Below are positions 31,879-43,900 of a stretch of 64,000 bases of DNA, one piece after another. The position numbers and the translations under genes were made by a program. Origin of the DNA: Isoetes taiwanensis (lineage: Eukaryota > Streptophyta > Lycopodiopsida > Isoetales > Isoetaceae); assembly GCA_021234155.1 (NCBI GenBank), contig JAJEKV010000287.1, forward strand, positions 62,001 through 126,000, given 5' to 3'. Each line of letters starts with the position of its first letter. Within the stretch, counting starts at the first letter, position 1. The notes beneath the pieces were generated by a model. That model was not told the origin of the DNA. It did not search any database and saw nothing but the letters and a program-made list of their open reading frames with translations.

Positions 31879-33230
31879 ATGTCGGATTCAGATTATGAGG
31901 ATGAGGGCTCTATGAGCGAAGCCGAGATGATGGCAATAGCGACCATTTGGGAGGATTCATCCGACCAATCGATGCCGATAGCTCTACATCGCCCGTTGCC
32001 ACAAGTGCTAGGTCGTGGCCCCGGTGGTTCCAATGTCGCGGCGGTGAGGTGGTTCGGGATGTATCCCGATCCGCGCGACCGGGTTTAGCGCGTGAACGGG
32101 CCCGAGGAGTTCATGTCCATGGGTATGTGTTCTTGAAAGAGACATATGATCTTATGATTGCTTCCGTCAACGAGGGTAGGCCTCCAGATCCCGGCGACAT
32201 CGGGATCGCTTGGACCCGCATTTTCCTCCCTTCCACGGAGACCGCATGCATGTTGTTTCCGAAAGTGGCATAGATATGAGGGCCTGGGGAGTAATAATAC
32301 GAGGGGCTATAATGCGGGCGTCGTTTGGTCATGTTTCCTATTTGCATAAGGTGGGATCGCATCCACATAAGTGTGTGCCTTGGGTGGAGGATTGGAACAA
32401 TCTAGTGGCGCAATGCCACATTGCCAATGGCCAAAGACTTGTCGAAGACACCGAACCCCAGCAGAAATAAGATCACAAAGATGGGGAGACAGGCATGCGA
32501 GGCACGGGATCCCGCTTTGGGAATAAGGCGGAGTGCCTGCGGGTGTGCGGAGTTGGGTAAGATTCGCATGTACATGAAGGATAATGACTTCCCTCAACAT
32601 GAGACCTTCTTGTCGGCCCAGTTGACATCCAGTGGGAGGTCTTGGTGCGAGACTGCGTCAGTCTTGTGCACATCCCACCGCAGCGCGCTCCGGTAGGGGT
32701 GTGATCGGCCAGGATGAGGGAGTGGAGCCGATTTTGCGCCAGGTGGAGGAAGGAAAACCCGGTAGCGGGCCACAACGGCCCAGTGCGGAGGAGTCCGCAG
32801 GCGTGGGCACTTTATATAGGCTTCGCCTGCCGTCGTAGATGAATTAAATGCCGGAGGGCGATCTTGTGATTTGGATATTTCTTGTGACGATGCGATACGG
32901 AGCGCGATCCATTGAAAGCGCCCGGTATGAGTCTCTACCGGTTCACCTAATCGATAGAAAGAGCTGTCCGGTTAATGAAAGCGTGAAACGGCACAAAATT
33001 TTGTGGGACATGGTGAAGGCCGGTGGGTCCCATGCTCGGGGAGAGACCACCTAATCGGCGTCACATATCGGTTTGACGCGAGCGAGGAGGATGTGTGGCA
33101 TCTTCGCAGCAAGTATCGAATGTTTGGTGAGCGAATGTCATGTCTAATTATGCTTGTAAAATGTCTCACAAGCGCCACTTGCCTTGGCTCGAGCGTGACT
33201 ATGTTTGGTGATTGGGAATGATGGCCCGGG
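31879..33230 (+). pseudogene. Broken coding core of the DNA transposon, protein not recognised
   Basis: The plus strand from ATG 31,879 starts MSDSDYEDEGSMSEAEMM, an acidic N terminus. The reading then jumps between frames: one frame to 32,088, another through 32,273, others to 32,696 and 33,221. No frame exceeds about 110 codons. Fragments such as ETFLSAQLTSSG and VTYRFDASEEDVWHLRSKY look protein-like. Base composition is clearly GC-richer than the flanks. It probably encoded the transposase or a companion protein. I cannot name a family. Confidence 0.5.
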
Positions 33231-34071
33231 ACAGCCTTGAGGAGACATAGAGGTACGGGCCGGTCACCGTAGCTTGTCATTTGTATAGGGACTTACCTGT
33301 ATACGTCCTGAATCCTGTGCCCAAACTATTTGTGCCACTGGCTGTTTGGGGGCCCACCACCGACAATCGGCCGGATGCCTCGAGATATTCCCCTGGCCAA
33401 ACTTCCATAATCAGCCCTAGGCTAGCCTACCAACCATACAAGTACAAATAAAAGAACTCTAAAGACACAACTATGCAAGCTATCTAATGGGGTCCGTGGT
33501 TTTACCAAAAGTGGCGTATCTAACCTGTCCCCGGTTGTACCATGGCCGACGTGGTCGGAGCCCACTCATGTCCATCCCTATCGGGCGACTCTCCTGCGAA
33601 GATCTGCCGCCCCATCGGTTGGCACCGTCGCCATCTTGTCTTTGCTGCTTGGGGAATATGCCGAATGTGTTGTTAGTAAAGGTTCTGGCTGCCGAGGGGC
33701 TTAGTCCATAAATAAATAAGTGCATGCCATTATTTTATTGGCTATGGTGGCTTGTGGTCGTAAAATATAAGGTTTTAATAGTGGTTCAAATAGTGGTGGC
33801 AAACTTAGAGTGAGAGCCTAATAGGACACTATAAGATCAACCCAATAACAAGACAGCCATTGGATATATGTATATGTGTTGATGTCATCATGTTAACAAT
33901 ACTAGAGCTGAAGACAAATACAAAATCTAGGCATATCAAGACACAAATGGGCACAGATTAAATACCTTATGGATGCAATCAAACACTTCCAAAACTGGAA
34001 ACTGGAAGATGAAGGCGAAATGCCGGAATTGAAGTGAAAGCCAAATGAAGGAATTCAAACGAAGAAACTGA

Positions 34072-34198
34072 AATGAAGGAATTGAAGGAAGTGAAGGAAT
34101 TGAAGGACGGGATTGAAGGAAGAAAAGAAGTGAAGGATAGTGAAGGAAGAAAACAAGTGAAGGATAGCGAAGGAAGAAAAGAAGTGAAGGAATTAAAT
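34072..34198. repeat. Purine-rich minisatellite (GAAGGA/GTGAAGGA units)
   Basis: Repeated units such as 'gaaggaagtgaagga' and 'gtgaaggatagtgaaggaag' lie inside the DNA transposon, left of its right palindrome array. Confidence 0.85.
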
Positions 34199-34208
34199 TG
34201 AAGAAACT

Positions 34209-34602
34209 TAAAATCGCTTGAGCGATTTTGCCGTGCAAATCTGAAAATCGCTTAAGCGATTTTGAATTTTTTTTTTCTTTTTTTTTTTTTGGTCAGCCGT
34301 ATACCGCCGGGCCTCGGCGGCCAGTGTCGTGGCGGCAGCCGGTTAAAAATCGCTTAAGCGATTTTTTTTTTTTACTTTTGCGGCGTCCGGGCCGAAGGCC
34401 CTCGGCGCTTCAGGTCCGGGCAGTCACGGCAGTTTCGTCGCGCGGCCGGGCCTCGTGTGCTCGGGCCAGCCGAAAAATTTAAGCCGATTTTCGATTTTTT
34501 TTTTTCCATTTCCGGAGGCCCCCGCTTAAGCGATTTTCAGTTTTTTTTTTTTTTTCCATTTCCCAGGCCCTTCTTCAGCCGAAAAATCTTTAAGCGATTT
34601 TG
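34209..34602. repeat. Right subterminal array of the palindrome ATCGCTTAAGCGAT
   Basis: Copies at 34,210, 34,243, 34,346, 34,523 and a degenerate one near 34,584 mirror the left array. GC-rich spacers and A/T runs lie between them. Confidence 0.92.
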
Positions 34603-34704
34603 CTCGAAAATAAACTACGATTTTGGGCGGGGACCCCCCGATTTGGGGAGCCAAAAAAGACCCCGGAATCAAAGGGGATAATGGGGGACAAAAGAAACAA
34701 GAGG

Positions 34705-34780
34705 GGTATGTGCTCAGAGGGGTTCGAGCCTGCGACATTGGCCATAACGGTCAGAGCCTTTGCTGACATGGTGTACTTGG
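34705..34780 (-). mobile_element. tRNA-derived SINE-like fragment
   Basis: Minus strand B-box-like ggctcgaaccc (34,740-34,730) and a weak A box further 5'. It begins just outside the right end of the DNA transposon. Confidence 0.35.
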
Positions 34781-34969
34781 TGGATTACTAACTTTAGATT
34801 TTTCCTAAGTACATCTAGAAGCAGCACTAAGTATGCACATGCCTAAAGATCATGCAACAAAGGTCATGCAAATGACAAGATGACACGTGTTGCACATGTG
34901 TGGGGATTCCTACCACCAACACATGCGAATGCTGATACATAAAAGCCCTTGAGCAGGGGAATACGATTT

Positions 34970-35235
34970 TTTCTCCATTTTCCAGATCGCCGCCATAGCC
35001 ATATCCCGATTCGATCATACGAGATCGATTTGGCCTATTCATCGGTCGCGGCATCTCGGCTATGGAGTTCGGCGATTCCGGCGATTTACTCAGGTAATCT
35101 TAATAGATTCATATGCATTTTCCTCATTGCGGCCATATCCAAATCCTTATTTCGATCATTCAGAGAGATTTGGCTTTTACGGTTGGCCTATTCATCAACC
35201 GCGGCAGCTCGGCATCATATCTCTTTGGCCGGCTA
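34970..35235. repeat. Diverged tandem duplication of ~140 bp
   Basis: The block 'cgccgccatagccatatccc…gatttggcctattcatc…gcggcatctcgg' (from 34,986) recurs as 'tgcggccatatccaaatcc…gatttggctttt…ttggcctattcatc…gcggcagctcgg' (from 35,126). It may be duplicated 5' UTR or exon sequence. Confidence 0.7.
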
Positions 35236-36080
35236 AGGCTTTTGCCGTTCGGAGCCAAGCTTCTTGTTCCGGTATTTTGTTCGGTAACTTCATTGCTCCC
35301 TTATCCCTGTTATATTTCCCTTTCATGCCACTGACCGGCAGCGTTTGATCATTTCTCTGTTTTTCCGCCGGCTTTGGGTTCTGCGATCCATCAAGTTTGG
35401 GTTCTTACTCACATATCCAGGTGAGATTCCACTCTTTCGTTGATTATCGACCCCCTTTTTGCTGTATTTCCGCTCTGATGCATGGCTTATTCAAGGTTCC
35501 GACATTCTTGATCTGCAGGGTTTCCCCATAGATCGGCTAGATGAGCAGGTATTATCCTTCGCCCATTTAATGAAACAGGGCTTTTTCTGGAGATTTTGAG
35601 TGGAATGGCTTCTGTGCCCTGTTTTTCAATCATTTTACAGCATGAACCACGGTGGAGGCGCCCATTTCCAAAAGATACAAAAGTGGGTGCCCATGCTGCT
35701 ATCCATTTACTTATGCTAGCAACTGCAGAAAATGAAAGATCTAAACTGTTCAGAAAAGCTGAGGCATGAGCCCCACCTACAACTGGTCTGCTTCCTCTGG
35801 TGTTGTGCTTGAGGAGCCTGTGGCGACATTGAAAGAGAAAAAATACATCTCAACTATTGATCATAAATGGCATTCTAGCATTTTTCTTACTGCGGGATTG
35901 TTAAAGTTCTTAAGGTCTTTTCTTACTTCCAGATTGAGTTTCGGGCTTTTAGCAGCGAGTTTTGGCACTTGGCTACAGCAGCGGGTTTCGTTTTAGCGTA
36001 TAGAAGCTTTCTAAACCCTATACACAGCCATAACAGCTTTTGCATGTACCGAATCCGAAATAAAAAGCTCTACTATGCAG

Positions 36081-36401
36081 AGATCATTATTGATGCTGCT
36101 TCTACAGTTCAACCATGCCTTTCTAGGAGTCTTTCCTGAATGTTCATCTCTGCTGAGGACACAGGTATTTAATAGCACCTTTGGTCGATTAAATTTTTCT
36201 TTATGTTTCTACATGCATATCCTGTCATTTCGAGCAATGACAATGCAAAATTTTGATATATCATTGATTTACAGGCTCATAACCAGTGCTGTATATTCAT
36301 TTGCAACCATGTTAGTCAGATCCGGAACATCTGGACATCATGATTCTCACAAGAATCTCATGGAGGAGCTGCACATATGTGTTTTCTTGCTGCTTCAAAA
36401 G
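36081..36401 (+). CDS. Possible exon pair of an unidentified plant gene
   Basis: Two segments have consensus borders: 36,081-36,164 (tatgcag| … ACACAG|GTATTT) and 36,275-36,401 (tttacag| … CAAAAG|GTAAAC). Each is open in one frame; the second reads MLVRSGTSGHHDSHK and MEELHICVFLLLQK. The open frames do not join in phase, so at least one is wrong, non-coding or broken. Earlier exon-like pieces with good sites are at 35,519-35,549 and 35,641 onward. The protein is not recognised. Confidence 0.3.
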
Positions 36402-36984
36402 GTAAACATTAATTTTATTTGTAAGTGACAATATCTGCAAGGACATGCCTTCAGTGATTAGCATCAAAGTCGATGAAGTTTATGTAATATATTAGAATGT
36501 CTTATACTACTTATTGTTTCCGTTTTTCTGATTTTCATTATTGATAATAATAATGAGGAAGAAACTATTTGCACCCATTCCATTGAAAATGTATCTGAGC
36601 TATTATGGTCTTGCAGGTAAGAGCTAGAGTTGTTTCCCTTTTTCTGTCTGCGTTTGTGTTTCTAGCGCAACAATAGAGGCTGGAAATTTTTGTGCCAAAA
36701 TGGAGGGACATCTCCAACATCTCTTCATGGATTGGCATCAAAGTCTGAGATGTTGCTGAGTTGTGGTCACCTTTTGGCCACCATGCTCTGCTGAAAATGT
36801 GTAGATTTACAGTGTGTATTGAGATTTCATTTGCAGTGTGTAATTTGATCAGTTTATTATTAGCTCTGCTCAAGTTGTTACTTATCAACTTATTTTTGAA
36901 ATATATTAACTTACAAATGATAACAAAGTATTTTCTTATGAATGATGTTATATGGTATTATCTTTCAAATGATAATAGGGTATG
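36402..36984. other. No supported gene
   Basis: AT-rich. Several short frames, none with motifs. Confidence 0.35.
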
Positions 36985-37300
36985 TTATTTGAAACAGGGT
37001 ATGTTATTAATGGGGTATTATTTGAAACAGGGAATTATTTGGAATGGGGTACTATTTAAAACAGGCAATTATTTGGAATGGGGTATTATTTAAAACAGGA
37101 AATTATTTGGAATGGGGTATTATTTGAAACGGGGTATTATTTTGCAAATGATAATAGGGTATGATTTGAAATAAGGTATTACCTGAATAGGGTATTATCT
37201 TACGGATTATAACAGGGTATGAATTCACATTCTTTGACTGGGGGATTGCGACACCAGCATAACGGGGTATTATCATACAAATGAGGAAAAGGGGGATTGT
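36985..37300. repeat. ~33-36-bp minisatellite (ggggtattatttgaaacagg)
   Basis: Alternating phrases 'ggggtattatttgaaacagg' and 'gaattatttggaat' repeat five to six times and then decay to the right. The vocabulary resembles the minisatellite at 29,885-30,140, with GGGGTATT cores. Confidence 0.9.
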
Positions 37301-37691
37301 GGCCAAATACCCCGATTCGAAAAATATATTTTATCCCCTGTTTTTTTTACGGAAAATTTTGCCACAAAACCATTTATTCATGAATAGTTTTTATCCAATT
37401 GTGAGTTTCTCGTGTTGAAAATTGATCTGGGGAATTTGATTCGCTTGTTTAGCAATCTTTTTCATCCTAACACATTCATGATATTAAACATGTCTTTTTA
37501 GCAGTGTCAACAACATGTGTTACTAGTAACGGTGCCTAGCATTGCTGAGTTCGGAGTTTGGAATCTGTAAATATTTTGGCCACAATAAAAAAAGTGTATA
37601 GTAATAATCCAACATATGCGATGAATCATGTATGTTTTGACAATCTAAGATTGAATGGACTGGGGTTTTCTTAAAAGAGAGCATTTTAATG

Positions 37692-37870
37692 CCAATATGT
37701 AGCATTATAACAGGGGGTTAACTTTTGATATTTTATACGCTTTTCTATATGGTTTTTCTATGATTTTGTTGCTGTATTCGGGTGTGCATACTAAATAGTA
37801 TTTCTAGAGTGCATCAATTTTTAACCGTTGATTTGCGAGGCTGCGGTTTCTCTTTTGATTTCCACCCTTA
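37692..37870 (+). repeat. AATATGTAGCATAATAAC repeat family, copy 1
   Basis: It begins 'aatatgtagcattataacag', continues with 'tttttctatgattttgttg', 'actaaatagtatttctagag' and 'accgttgattt'. The same order of phrases occurs at 40,293 and 62,605. Confidence 0.85.
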
Positions 37871-37935
37871 AAAAAAATCTAAAGCTACACAAACTTTAGG
37901 GCTACAAAAACTTTAGGGCTTTAGGGTTTGAGAGC

Positions 37936-38880
37936 GTGCTCTTGAGTGATAGGAAGGATGATAAAGTTGAGGATTTTATGGGGGACTTGGATCAAGCTGG
38001 AGCTTGGATTGTAGGCCGCAGGAAAAGTTTTGCAACATGGCATTCGAGACGCGTGAAGAGCTTGTGGAACACAAAGCTAAGAGTCCCTTCAGGCTTGAGG
38101 ATTTTGCGGCCGGATCTGAGAGCTCTTTGGAGCTTCAAGGAAGGCCTGCTTTGATCAAGTATACGAAGGCGCTGCAGCACATCAAACCGGACCAATCTGC
38201 GACCTAATAATTCTCTAGTCGGGAGACGAGGCAAGATGATTTCGTCCAAGGTGCGGATCACTAAGAAGGAAAACGATGTGGGCTATTTTGTTACCAAGTT
38301 CAAGCTCATGCTAGCACCGATTATGATGCGAAAAAATCTTCCTTGTGGATTATCTGCAGAGAAACTCATCTCGACTACCTAAGATGCATGTCTGAATTTG
38401 CCATGGATAATCTCAAGGGACGTGTATGGGAATAATCTGAAAAAGTCTAATGTTCGATGATGTGTAAGCGTACGCAATATGGGATTAAAAGGCTAAGCCA
38501 CGTAATGAAACTCGCGCGAAATGGCTGGAATGGTCCATGGCAAATCGCAGCGGCGACATTGGCTCCATTCCATGGCAAATCGGCGGCGACATTGGCTCCG
38601 GCCCACATCCATTGCGCAAGATAGTTCTTGAACCGCCGCTTCTATGTATTGCCAGGGGAAGATTGCATGAAGTTCCTTTAAAATATGGTGATAAGTTTAT
38701 GGTTGTGGATATAGGCGGAGGCACCATTGACCTAGTTCCGACGAATCAAGAAATCCTAAGCTTTGCCAAGTTCGTGAAGTGGCGATTAGCCTTGGAGCAA
38801 TGGGCGGTGGCACTTTTGTGGGCTTAACTTTTTCCGGTATGCTTGGGAAATCATCCGATTGGGTTGAAGCGAAACAATGA
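37936..38880 (+). pseudogene. HSPA12/Hsp70-type ATPase domain pseudogene
   Basis: The plus strand at 38,672-38,750 reads KYGDKFMVVDIGGGTIDLV. This is the phosphate-2 loop of Hsp70-fold ATPases in the form typical of the HSPA12 branch (MVVDCGGGTVD). Just before it, VLEPPLLCI corresponds to the conserved ALEPEAA block. After a frameshift, SLGAMGGGTFVGLTFSGML (about 38,790-38,850) corresponds to the G-x-x-GGT-x-V segment. Further upstream, VGYFVTKFKLML and FLVDYLQ resemble the family's N-terminal lobe. Several frameshifts and stops break the frame. The family binds ATP as a chaperone-like ATPase; this copy is not functional as read. Confidence 0.7.
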
Positions 38881-40049
38881 GCCATGTGTTGATATTGTGG
38901 CCATGAACGAGACCCGTAATTTAGCTCTTTGTATGCTTCTCCATAGCCGCCCAATCGTCCGGTCTCAACCCCGAAAGAGGTCATTTTTATATTGTTAGGA
39001 TTCTTGTTTCTAGAAGGGCAAGTGGAAAGTATTCTATTGTTTTGATTTGCAGGAAACGTGCCAGCTTTTTTTCATAGGAATATCGGCTCTATCATCCCTA
39101 GTGAATGAATGCCCTACCAGGTTTATAATAATGCAAAAGGCTACTCAGAAAGCATTGCTGAAAAGTTGCTTTATTTGGTTATCGCAAAGCAATCATCCTT
39201 GGTGGGATGAGATTCCACATGGAAAGAAGGCAAGGATTGCATAATCCGGGAAATGAACAATTTGATACTTGATGGTCATTTATCTTGTCAATTAACATAG
39301 AAAAATTGAAAACTGGTGAATCACGAGCTTATGATGTTCAGCTAGCCATGCAATTGCTATCTTTACAAATCTTCTTTGCGCTCTTGCCACCGCAGTTCCT
39401 TTGAAATCTATGGTTAATGCCTTACTTCTTTTGTTATTGCCTCAGTTTACAATTTGTTATACAAGACAAGGTCCGCAAGGTAAACTTTATCTGTTCCCCT
39501 TTCTAGTTGGAAAAGGCATTTACCTAAGATATGCTGTATGTCAGTGCAGGTCGTGACAATGAAATGGTTATGGGCAAGGATGAGGAATTGAGCAGTGTTT
39601 ATCTGCCACAGGAGTTCCAGAAATGATTGGCATTGCTACTTTCAGACGTATCTTCACCAGAGGAAGCTATGATTAGGATTAGCTTGTGCCTGGCCTATGC
39701 TTGTATTATGCATAGATCATACTCCGACTCGTGATTAATCCATACCAATATAGGATAGGAAATCATTTGTGATATTGCAACAGTGTCTCGTCAAGGGTTC
39801 CTTAAGCGGCTAGAAAATTCTTAAGCGGCTTATTGATTGTTTTGAGAAAAATGGGTAATACTTGAATGCCATGTATATAAGAATGCATACATGCAATCAT
39901 CAATTGACTCATCAATTGAATCCATTTGCCATGGAAATAATTTGTTTGTCTTCGTGTTTTTGTGCTTTTTAGTAATTAATATTTAGGCCCATAAAGTTTA
40001 TCTATGTTTGCTTTAGTTAGGTTTAATATAACAATCAACATACAACTAC
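38881..40049. other. Possible downstream remnants, not identified
   Basis: Short frames on the plus strand (39,047-39,244 and around 39,560) might be further decayed parts of the preceding gene, but no motif supports it. Confidence 0.3.
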
Positions 40050-40291
40050 CATTAACATTATTAACTTAAACCATTGCATTTAACACATCTGGATTAAAAT
40101 CCCCCTTAAACCCCCTTTGGTTTGGGTGCATATTCACACGGGGGGTTACGTAGGGCAGCGAGAGCCCTTAAAATATATTTACAATACATGTACAAAATTA
40201 ACACCATTAAGTACATTCTCTCAAACCTTATAGTATTTTGCAAACCTTAATATACAGTATACAAAAACTTGTACATGCATACCCCACAAAC
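40050..40291 (-). repeat. Inverted-repeat partner of 46,522-46,770
   Basis: The reverse complement shares with 46,522-46,770 the phrases 'cgtttgtggggtatgca', 'gcaaaatactataag', 'agggctctcg', 'ccccccgtgtgaatatgcac' and 'aaagggggtttaagggggat'. It ends exactly where the AATATGTAGC repeat starts. Confidence 0.9.
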
Positions 40292-40292
40292 G

Positions 40293-40445
40293 AATATGTA
40301 GCATAATAACAGGGGGTTACTTTTAGATTTTTATACACTTTTTCATATGGTTTTTCTATGATTTCGTCGTTGTATTCGTTGAGGTGTACTAAATAGTATT
40401 TCTAGAGTGCACCCTTTATGGGCCGTTGATTTTCGTTGGTTGGAA
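40293..40445 (+). repeat. AATATGTAGCATAATAAC repeat family, copy 2
   Basis: Matches copy 1 for about 140 bp: 'aatatgtagcataataacag', 'tttttctatgatttcgtcg', 'actaaatagtatttctagag', 'gccgttgatttt'. Confidence 0.88.
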
Positions 40446-40489
40446 CAATCCGAGGGTTGTTGTCTTTCTCTGCATGTGTTTGTGCATGA

Positions 40490-40622
40490 ACACTGTGCAA
40501 GTGTGTGCATGTGCATGTGTGTGCATGTGCATGTTCATATGCATGTGCATGTGTATTGTGCATGTGCATGTGCAAGTGCAAGTGCATGTGCATGTGTGCA
40601 TGTGTGTGTATGTGTGTGCATG
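40490..40622. repeat. TGCATG-rich microsatellite
   Basis: A run of (TGCATG/TG) units. It generates artificial Met/His/Cys-rich frames on both strands. Confidence 0.95.
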
Positions 40623-40990
40623 TCCTCTTGGATTCTTATTGCCGGAGTGGATTTTACTACCACGAGATGGAGTTTTTGCTCATACTTACAAAGATATTTG
40701 TTTTTTAATGTTTCTTCAGTTAGCATAATGTTTTTTTACAAGGTATTGGTTTCCTGATTCTACAATGTAGTGCTGCAAAACCCCCTTTTGTTTCCTTCCT
40801 ATGATTTGCTGCAGATTCAAGTTTAGGCCCTCTGTTTGCTTTCAACTCTTGGATATTTCTGGCTTCCGGATTGTTCATAGCAGCCAGCCTTTAGCTTCAA
40901 TCAACAAACAGATTCTTATGCACACAACAGGCGGATTATTCCACGCCCTTTTCCATGTCACGCAGATCAGTCAAACAGTGGCCACAAGAA

Positions 40991-43900
40991 TCTATATATA
41001 ATAATAAAGGCGTTTTGTGATAGTCTGTGCGCGATCTTGGCCTTTGAATTTTTTTTAACTTATTTTCATTCGTTGATTTTAGCGGTTTTGTTTGATGCAG
41101 CAAATCCGCGCATCTCCCCTTTCCTGTTCTTGAACGCCAAGCAGGAACGTTCTTGGATTAAAACGATTGATTTTTCTTAGTCTATTTTGAGTCGGTTGAT
41201 GTATTTTGGGGCACAGCTTGCGTGGTTTAGTATGGCGGGGACGGCATTAGGGAGCTGTATTTATGCACTTTCAAGCCTGTACTTGATATCGTTCTTTTTA
41301 CATGCACACCGCTAAAACGATAGGGTAACTTCTTTAAATGAAGAACTCGTTTGTCCAGGCAATGCTAAGACCAAGTGCAAATCCCCGCAGTACAAAGGCC
41401 GGTTTCTATATATTTCTTGTTACGTTCCATATTTTTATGGGTCTATAAGCCCACCTTTGGCGTTAATGATCGCACAAGAAGCAGACCATATCGGAAATTT
41501 TCGAAATGCGATCGAGGTTTAGCTTTTGACCCCAAATTTCAAAATTTATGTCAAGACTATGAAACCATGTTATCTTAAACGTCATTCGCAGGATTGTTAC
41601 ACATGCGAAGAAATAGCTTTCAATGATCCTCAGTGGGATCTTGAGCCAAAAGATATTGAATGGCCATCTCTTCCTACCGATACGGCATTCTCGATTATTC
41701 CGCATTTTAACGATTTGTTCAACGGGTCACCTCTATCCTTTATTTAAATTTATACGAGTTCCCATGTGAGCCCAATCAATCCTCCGGCTCATTTGTGCAT
41801 CCCGATCCTTTGCCAAAAGGTTCTTGCGGTGTAGGAGTTAGGCTTATGCCCATATTCCCTTAATAATTATGCTTCTATGTATTTCATTCTTTCATCCGGA
41901 CTCTGTTTGGGAGGACCACAAGCTTAGGTTTAGTCCTATTTGTTATAGTAACAAGATGCAATGTAATTAACCAATCGTGATACTATATTGCATAAAAGAT
42001 GGTTACGTGTCGGTGCTTTGAAGTGCCCAATACCCATAACAAAATCTGTTGTTTTGGTCCAACGGATGTTATAACATTAGGTCTCTCGGTCTTTGTTTTG
42101 GACTATTAGCAAGGATTCTCTTGTGGGTAACAGATGAAATGTAATTATTCAAGAAAACATGATCAAATATGGTTATTGATTGGTTCTAGCAGGGAAAGAA
42201 CCGAGAAAAGGGTTGAATGGTGACAAATCCCAAGAGCATACACTAGAAGGATGTTGTGGTAGCGATTTAAAAGTTGGCCGCCTTTGGTTGAGCAAAGGGC
42301 GATTGATTGCAACTGAAGCACAATAGAAATGGAAAACCCTGAAGGGTAGAGAAGTTAAGATTACTTTTTTCTTTGTGAAAGATAATGGAGTTATGCGGAA
42401 AAGCATATCTTCATCGAGAGAAGGTTTTACATCAATCTGAAAAAGCATATGGTGGTTAAAATTGTCGCCGTTTCTTTGTTTTCAATCACATTAAAGGAAA
42501 CAAAATGTGCATCCGCAAAGCATGGAAAGGAGTGTTCCAGTGGCATCAAGACTCTCGCAAAAATTTGATTCGCTTATTGATTCAATTTCCAAGCTACCGT
42601 GAATTTGGAAAACAACTTCGCCGGGTCATTTGGTATGCTCTCGATCGAGAAAACAAAGATGGGGTTCCTAACTTTTGGTCTTGTTGTGGATACGATGTTG
42701 TGACACATTTTATGCACAACAAGATGTTAGTGTCGTATTTTCTATGACAACAAGAAGAATCGATGTCACAAAATCGTGAGATTACGAACTACGATGCCAT
42801 AAGTGAAAACCGCCATTGTGTCTTATTCTTGTCGACTATAGTAGGATTAAACTTGCAGAACATGTATCACTAGATCTTGTTCTTGATTTTGTGTATGTTA
42901 GCTATTTATGCATATTTTGACACCATATAATTTAGTGGCGTAACTATTCCTTCTACATGCATCTTGAGCCCACAAATTGTCAAGTATTGAGGGACATCGC
43001 GTGCGGATTCTTCTTGGATTACAAAGGTCTCGGTCGCGATGCTTTGTCGAAAGTGTAGTGAGTTTACAGGGCATGAGATTACAAAGTCAAAGTGGAAGCT
43101 TTATTATATACGGCCACATAATCTACGTAATATGGGCACCGAGGTTGGTACAACGCATTTGGTTCTCGAGAGATGGGGAGTCGGTTTTTACTTATGCCAT
43201 AAATTACTTTTTTATCTTGAACATCTTTCTTGCTCCTCAACCTTAGTCGAAAAAAAGACTTTGGCATTGTCGGTTCCTTCAAATTTTCAGCTAACCTTGA
43301 CCAATGTTGGTGTCATGTTTTCTATGATCTTCTATTTTTCTTTCTGGTTTTACTCACCTCACCTTTCCGGCTGAATGTGGCCCCTCCGCCATTGGAGCTG
43401 AATATTCTTAAGCTTGATAGTTTAATGGTGTATCTAAATGTTTATCAAGAATTCATGCATATGTCTTTGCTGTATATACTCATAAGAATTGATGGTAAAG
43501 ACCCTGCGGGATGATATAATGAGACAAAGCTAAAAATTGATGAAACAAAAGGTCAAATTATTGCCTGATATATATATACTCAGAACGCTAACGGAAAAAG
43601 ACCTGCAGGATGATATGATGAGACAAAGATAAAAAATTGAAAAGGGAAAAGGTAAAATATTAGACACTTGAGTGCGCCAAGTGCATGGTGCAATCCATGC
43701 ACAATGAGAACGATCTCTATTTTTACCCTTCGTTTAGAAGGAAAAATAGTTGCTTTCGAACATGATGAAGCTATTGAAATTATTGAAGAGGCGTTCCAAA
43801 TACCACAACATATGGACATTTGGAGGTAAGGGATGATGGTAATGCTTCTTAGATTACGTTAGATGGCTAAATTACCATCGAGGTAGAGAAGTGAAATACC

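Larger units (their letters stand above)
31286..34665. mobile_element. 3.38-kb DNA transposon with imperfect TIRs and a 9-bp target duplication (Mutator-like?)
   Basis: The ends are inverted repeats of about 50 bp at roughly 75-80% identity. The left starts CGGTGCCTTTTTTTGCTCCC and the reverse complement of the right starts CGGGGTCTTTTTTGGCTCCC. Both continue through AAATCGGGG… to CCAAAATCG. They are flanked by the 9-bp direct repeat GAATCAAAG (31,277-31,285 and 34,666-34,674). A 9-bp duplication is typical of Mutator-like elements. The interior has palindrome arrays next to each end and a GC-richer core with broken frames. No transposase motif was recognised, so the superfamily is inferred only from the duplication length. 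Confidence 0.78.

Noticed and set aside
31329-34602. A CRISPR array made of the ATCGCTTAAGCGAT repeats
   Set aside because: Spacers vary widely in length and composition, the repeats decay, cas genes are absent and the context is a plant transposon.
31020-34790. Functional tRNA genes
   Set aside because: A and B boxes are present, but no full acceptor stem or anticodon arm forms; they are SINE-like fragments.
40402-40757. His/Met/Cys-rich metal-binding-like proteins
   Set aside because: They are translations of a TGCATG microsatellite.
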